A model generated the notes under the pieces. It searched no databases, was not told where the DNA came from, and saw only the letters and a list, made by a program, of their open reading frames with translations. From NCBI GenBank assembly GCA_964473155.1, contig CAYYNT010000117.1, positions 1 through 6,625 of the forward strand: DNA of 6,625 bases, in the 5' to 3' direction. This DNA comes from JAJFUG01 sp964473155. GTDB lineage: Bacteria > Gemmatimonadota > Glassbacteria > GWA2-58-10. Below, piece by piece: positions 5,763-6,625 of this stretch (positions within the stretch are counted from its first letter, which is position 1; every line of letters starts with the position of its first letter). The translations under genes were made by a program, and so were the position numbers.

Positions 5763-6197
5763 CTATTTCATATCGTCTCGTATTTTATCAAGACGCTCTA
5801 TAACCTCCTCATAATTATCAAGAATATAAACCAGAGATTTGTCTTTTGTTCTGTTATGGAAATATTTGTTCGCTGTAAAATAGCCATAATTATTTCCATC
5901 TTTATCAACTATAATCGGCGGATCATTAGAGTACTTATTCCAAGGAGAATATGAGTTATACTTACTGCCAAAAGTACCATATTTATTCCAAATCGATTTA
6001 TCCGAATACTTGGAACCGTATTCTCCATACTTATTCCAAATAGACCCGGAATCATATTTGCTGCAATTAAGACACCCTAAAAAAGTCTCGTGATTCTTAC
6101 CTCCAAAAAGCAATAGAGTTTGCGCAGGAAGGAATTCTGGACAAACAAATAGTCCTATCGATAATAAAAGGCTGACCAGTCTGACCATTGTATACAT
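5763..6197 (-). CDS. Secreted repeat protein (SKY...WNKYG repeats), function unknown
   Basis: A 144-residue protein starting with a Sec signal peptide: short basic n-region (MVR), hydrophobic core LVSLLLSIGLFV, and a plausible cut after LPA26. No lipobox is seen. The mature part has a CLNC pair (C42, C45), then three tandem repeats of about 16 residues: SKYDSGSIWNKYGEYG (46-61), SKYSDKSIWNKYGTFG (62-77) and SKYNSYSPWNKYSND (78-92). After these come PPIIVDKDGNNYGYFTANKY (93-112) and an acidic/basic helical tail. I recall similar CLNC-plus-WNKYG hypothetical proteins in several Gram-negative groups, with no known role. ATG at 6197 follows GGAGGA by only 3 nt. ATG at 6188 follows it by 12 nt and gives a slightly shorter n-region. 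The start is therefore uncertain by three residues. The gene is AT-rich and stands alone. Confidence 0.82.
   Translation of the reverse strand: MYTMVRLVSLLLSIGLFVCPEFLPAQTLLLFGGKNHETFLGCLNCSKYDSGSIWNKYGEYGSKYSDKSIWNKYGTFGSKYNSYSPWNKYSNDPPIIVDKDGNNYGYFTANKYFHNRTKDKSLVYILDNYEEVIERLDKIRDDMK
5922..6062 (-). repeat. Three in-frame coding repeats of about 48 bp
   Basis: These encode the three SKY...WNKY units of the secreted protein. The DNA copies are similar but not identical (ATACTTATTCCAA recurs on the plus strand), implying an old duplication kept in frame; the third unit has diverged at its end. Confidence 0.85.
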
Positions 6198-6540
6198 AGC
6201 TCCTCCAGACTATAATTAACTGCCCAGCATTTAGTTGTGGGGTATTCATCCCGAAGGGATTAAAATATCTATCTTTCACACCGTTTTTTGAAAAACATTC
6301 CTAAAAATTGACTCCAAGGTTAGCGCATGTATTTTTAATTCAACACTATGGTGGCACTATAGTTAAAACTATTAGCGTAATACCCAGTAGCCTTCTTTGG
6401 GCATAGTCATTTATAGTATCGAAATTGATTCTGAATAATTGTTAATTCGCAAGCGTTATACTGTCAAGTATTCGCGTAAAATACTCTATCGTTTGCGCAG
6501 AAGCAGAACATGTATTCAGAATTATTCATCCGCTGCGCGC
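6198..6540. other. AT-rich non-coding stretch with several small dyads
   Basis: No supported gene lies here. Visible structure: ATCCC-GAA-GGGAT hairpin (6248-6260); AGTATT-N7-AATACT (6467-6485); and an inverted TGAATAATT / AATTATTCA pair (6432-6440 and 6520-6528). On the minus strand a perfect TTGACA (6462-6467) stands 18 bp from AACAAT, a weak -10, about 240 bp before the secreted-protein gene. None of these is enough to name a function. Confidence 0.4.
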
Positions 6541-6582
6541 CTTTGTTCCCCCGTTGGAAAAGGGGGGCAGGGGCAGCTTTGT
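6541..6582. repeat. Second C5/G5 hairpin repeat, flanked by CTTTGT
   Basis: CCCCC (6548-6552) and GGGGG (6562-6566) can pair around a 9-nt loop, followed by a short gap and GGGG (6570-6573). CTTTGT flanks the unit on both sides (6541-6546 and 6577-6582). The layout matches the element at 2250-2289. A shared repeat family is likely, though the two sequences differ in detail. Confidence 0.55.
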
Positions 6583-6625
6583 CCGGTTAAGTTTTTGCAT
6601 AGGATTGAAAGAGAGACTGTTGTTT

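Noticed and set aside
6207..6217. TATAGT on the minus strand as -10 of the secreted-protein gene
   Set aside because: The transcript would begin inside or beside the SD at 6201-6206, leaving no usable leader, and no -35 was found.
6441..6510. Integron attC-like site
   Set aside because: GTTAATT does not meet the GTTRRRY core and no matching RYYYAAC partner or integrase is visible.

Overview
The window comes from a bacterial chromosome. Shine-Dalgarno (SD) sequences are strong (GGAGG, GGAGGG), the -35/-10 promoter near 4510-4538 is sigma70-like, and one product has a Sec signal peptide. The phylum cannot be fixed from this sequence. All supported genes lie on the minus strand, so transcription runs from high to low coordinates.

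Positions 1 to about 4540 are GC-rich and hold a carbohydrate-catabolism cluster. In transcription order it reads: a DeoR-family repressor (4396-3593), a pyrophosphate-type phosphofructokinase (3596-2325) that overlaps it by ATGA, a 223-bp gap full of hairpin repeats, a tagaturonate/fructuronate epimerase of the UxaE family (2101-500), and an SDR oxidoreductase resembling fructuronate reductase (436 to beyond the window edge). UxaE plus an SDR fructuronate reductase would convert tagaturonate to fructuronate and then to mannonate, a short galacturonate branch that avoids UxaB and UxaA. The kinase does not belong to that textbook route. It is either a general glycolytic function linked by regulation, or a sign that the epimerase and SDR work on ketoses or polyols here.

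The cluster has a clear control region. A near-consensus promoter (TTGACC, 17 bp, TATATT) is followed at once by three TTTCGA direct repeats exactly 10 bp apart, covering the predicted start of transcription. This is the most specific new signal in the window and is probably the operator of the DeoR regulator.

From about 4540 to the end the base composition drops sharply to AT-rich. This part holds two genes of unknown function: a 283-residue cytosolic protein with an RNxxxH motif compatible with a HEPN fold (5445-4594), and a 144-residue secreted protein with three 16-residue SKY...WNKYG repeats (6197-5763). The spaces around them contain short palindromes and hairpins. A CCCCC/GGGGG hairpin near the end (6541-6582) resembles the one between the kinase and epimerase genes, so a dispersed repeat family is likely. 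No tRNA, rRNA, CRISPR array or transposase gene was seen.
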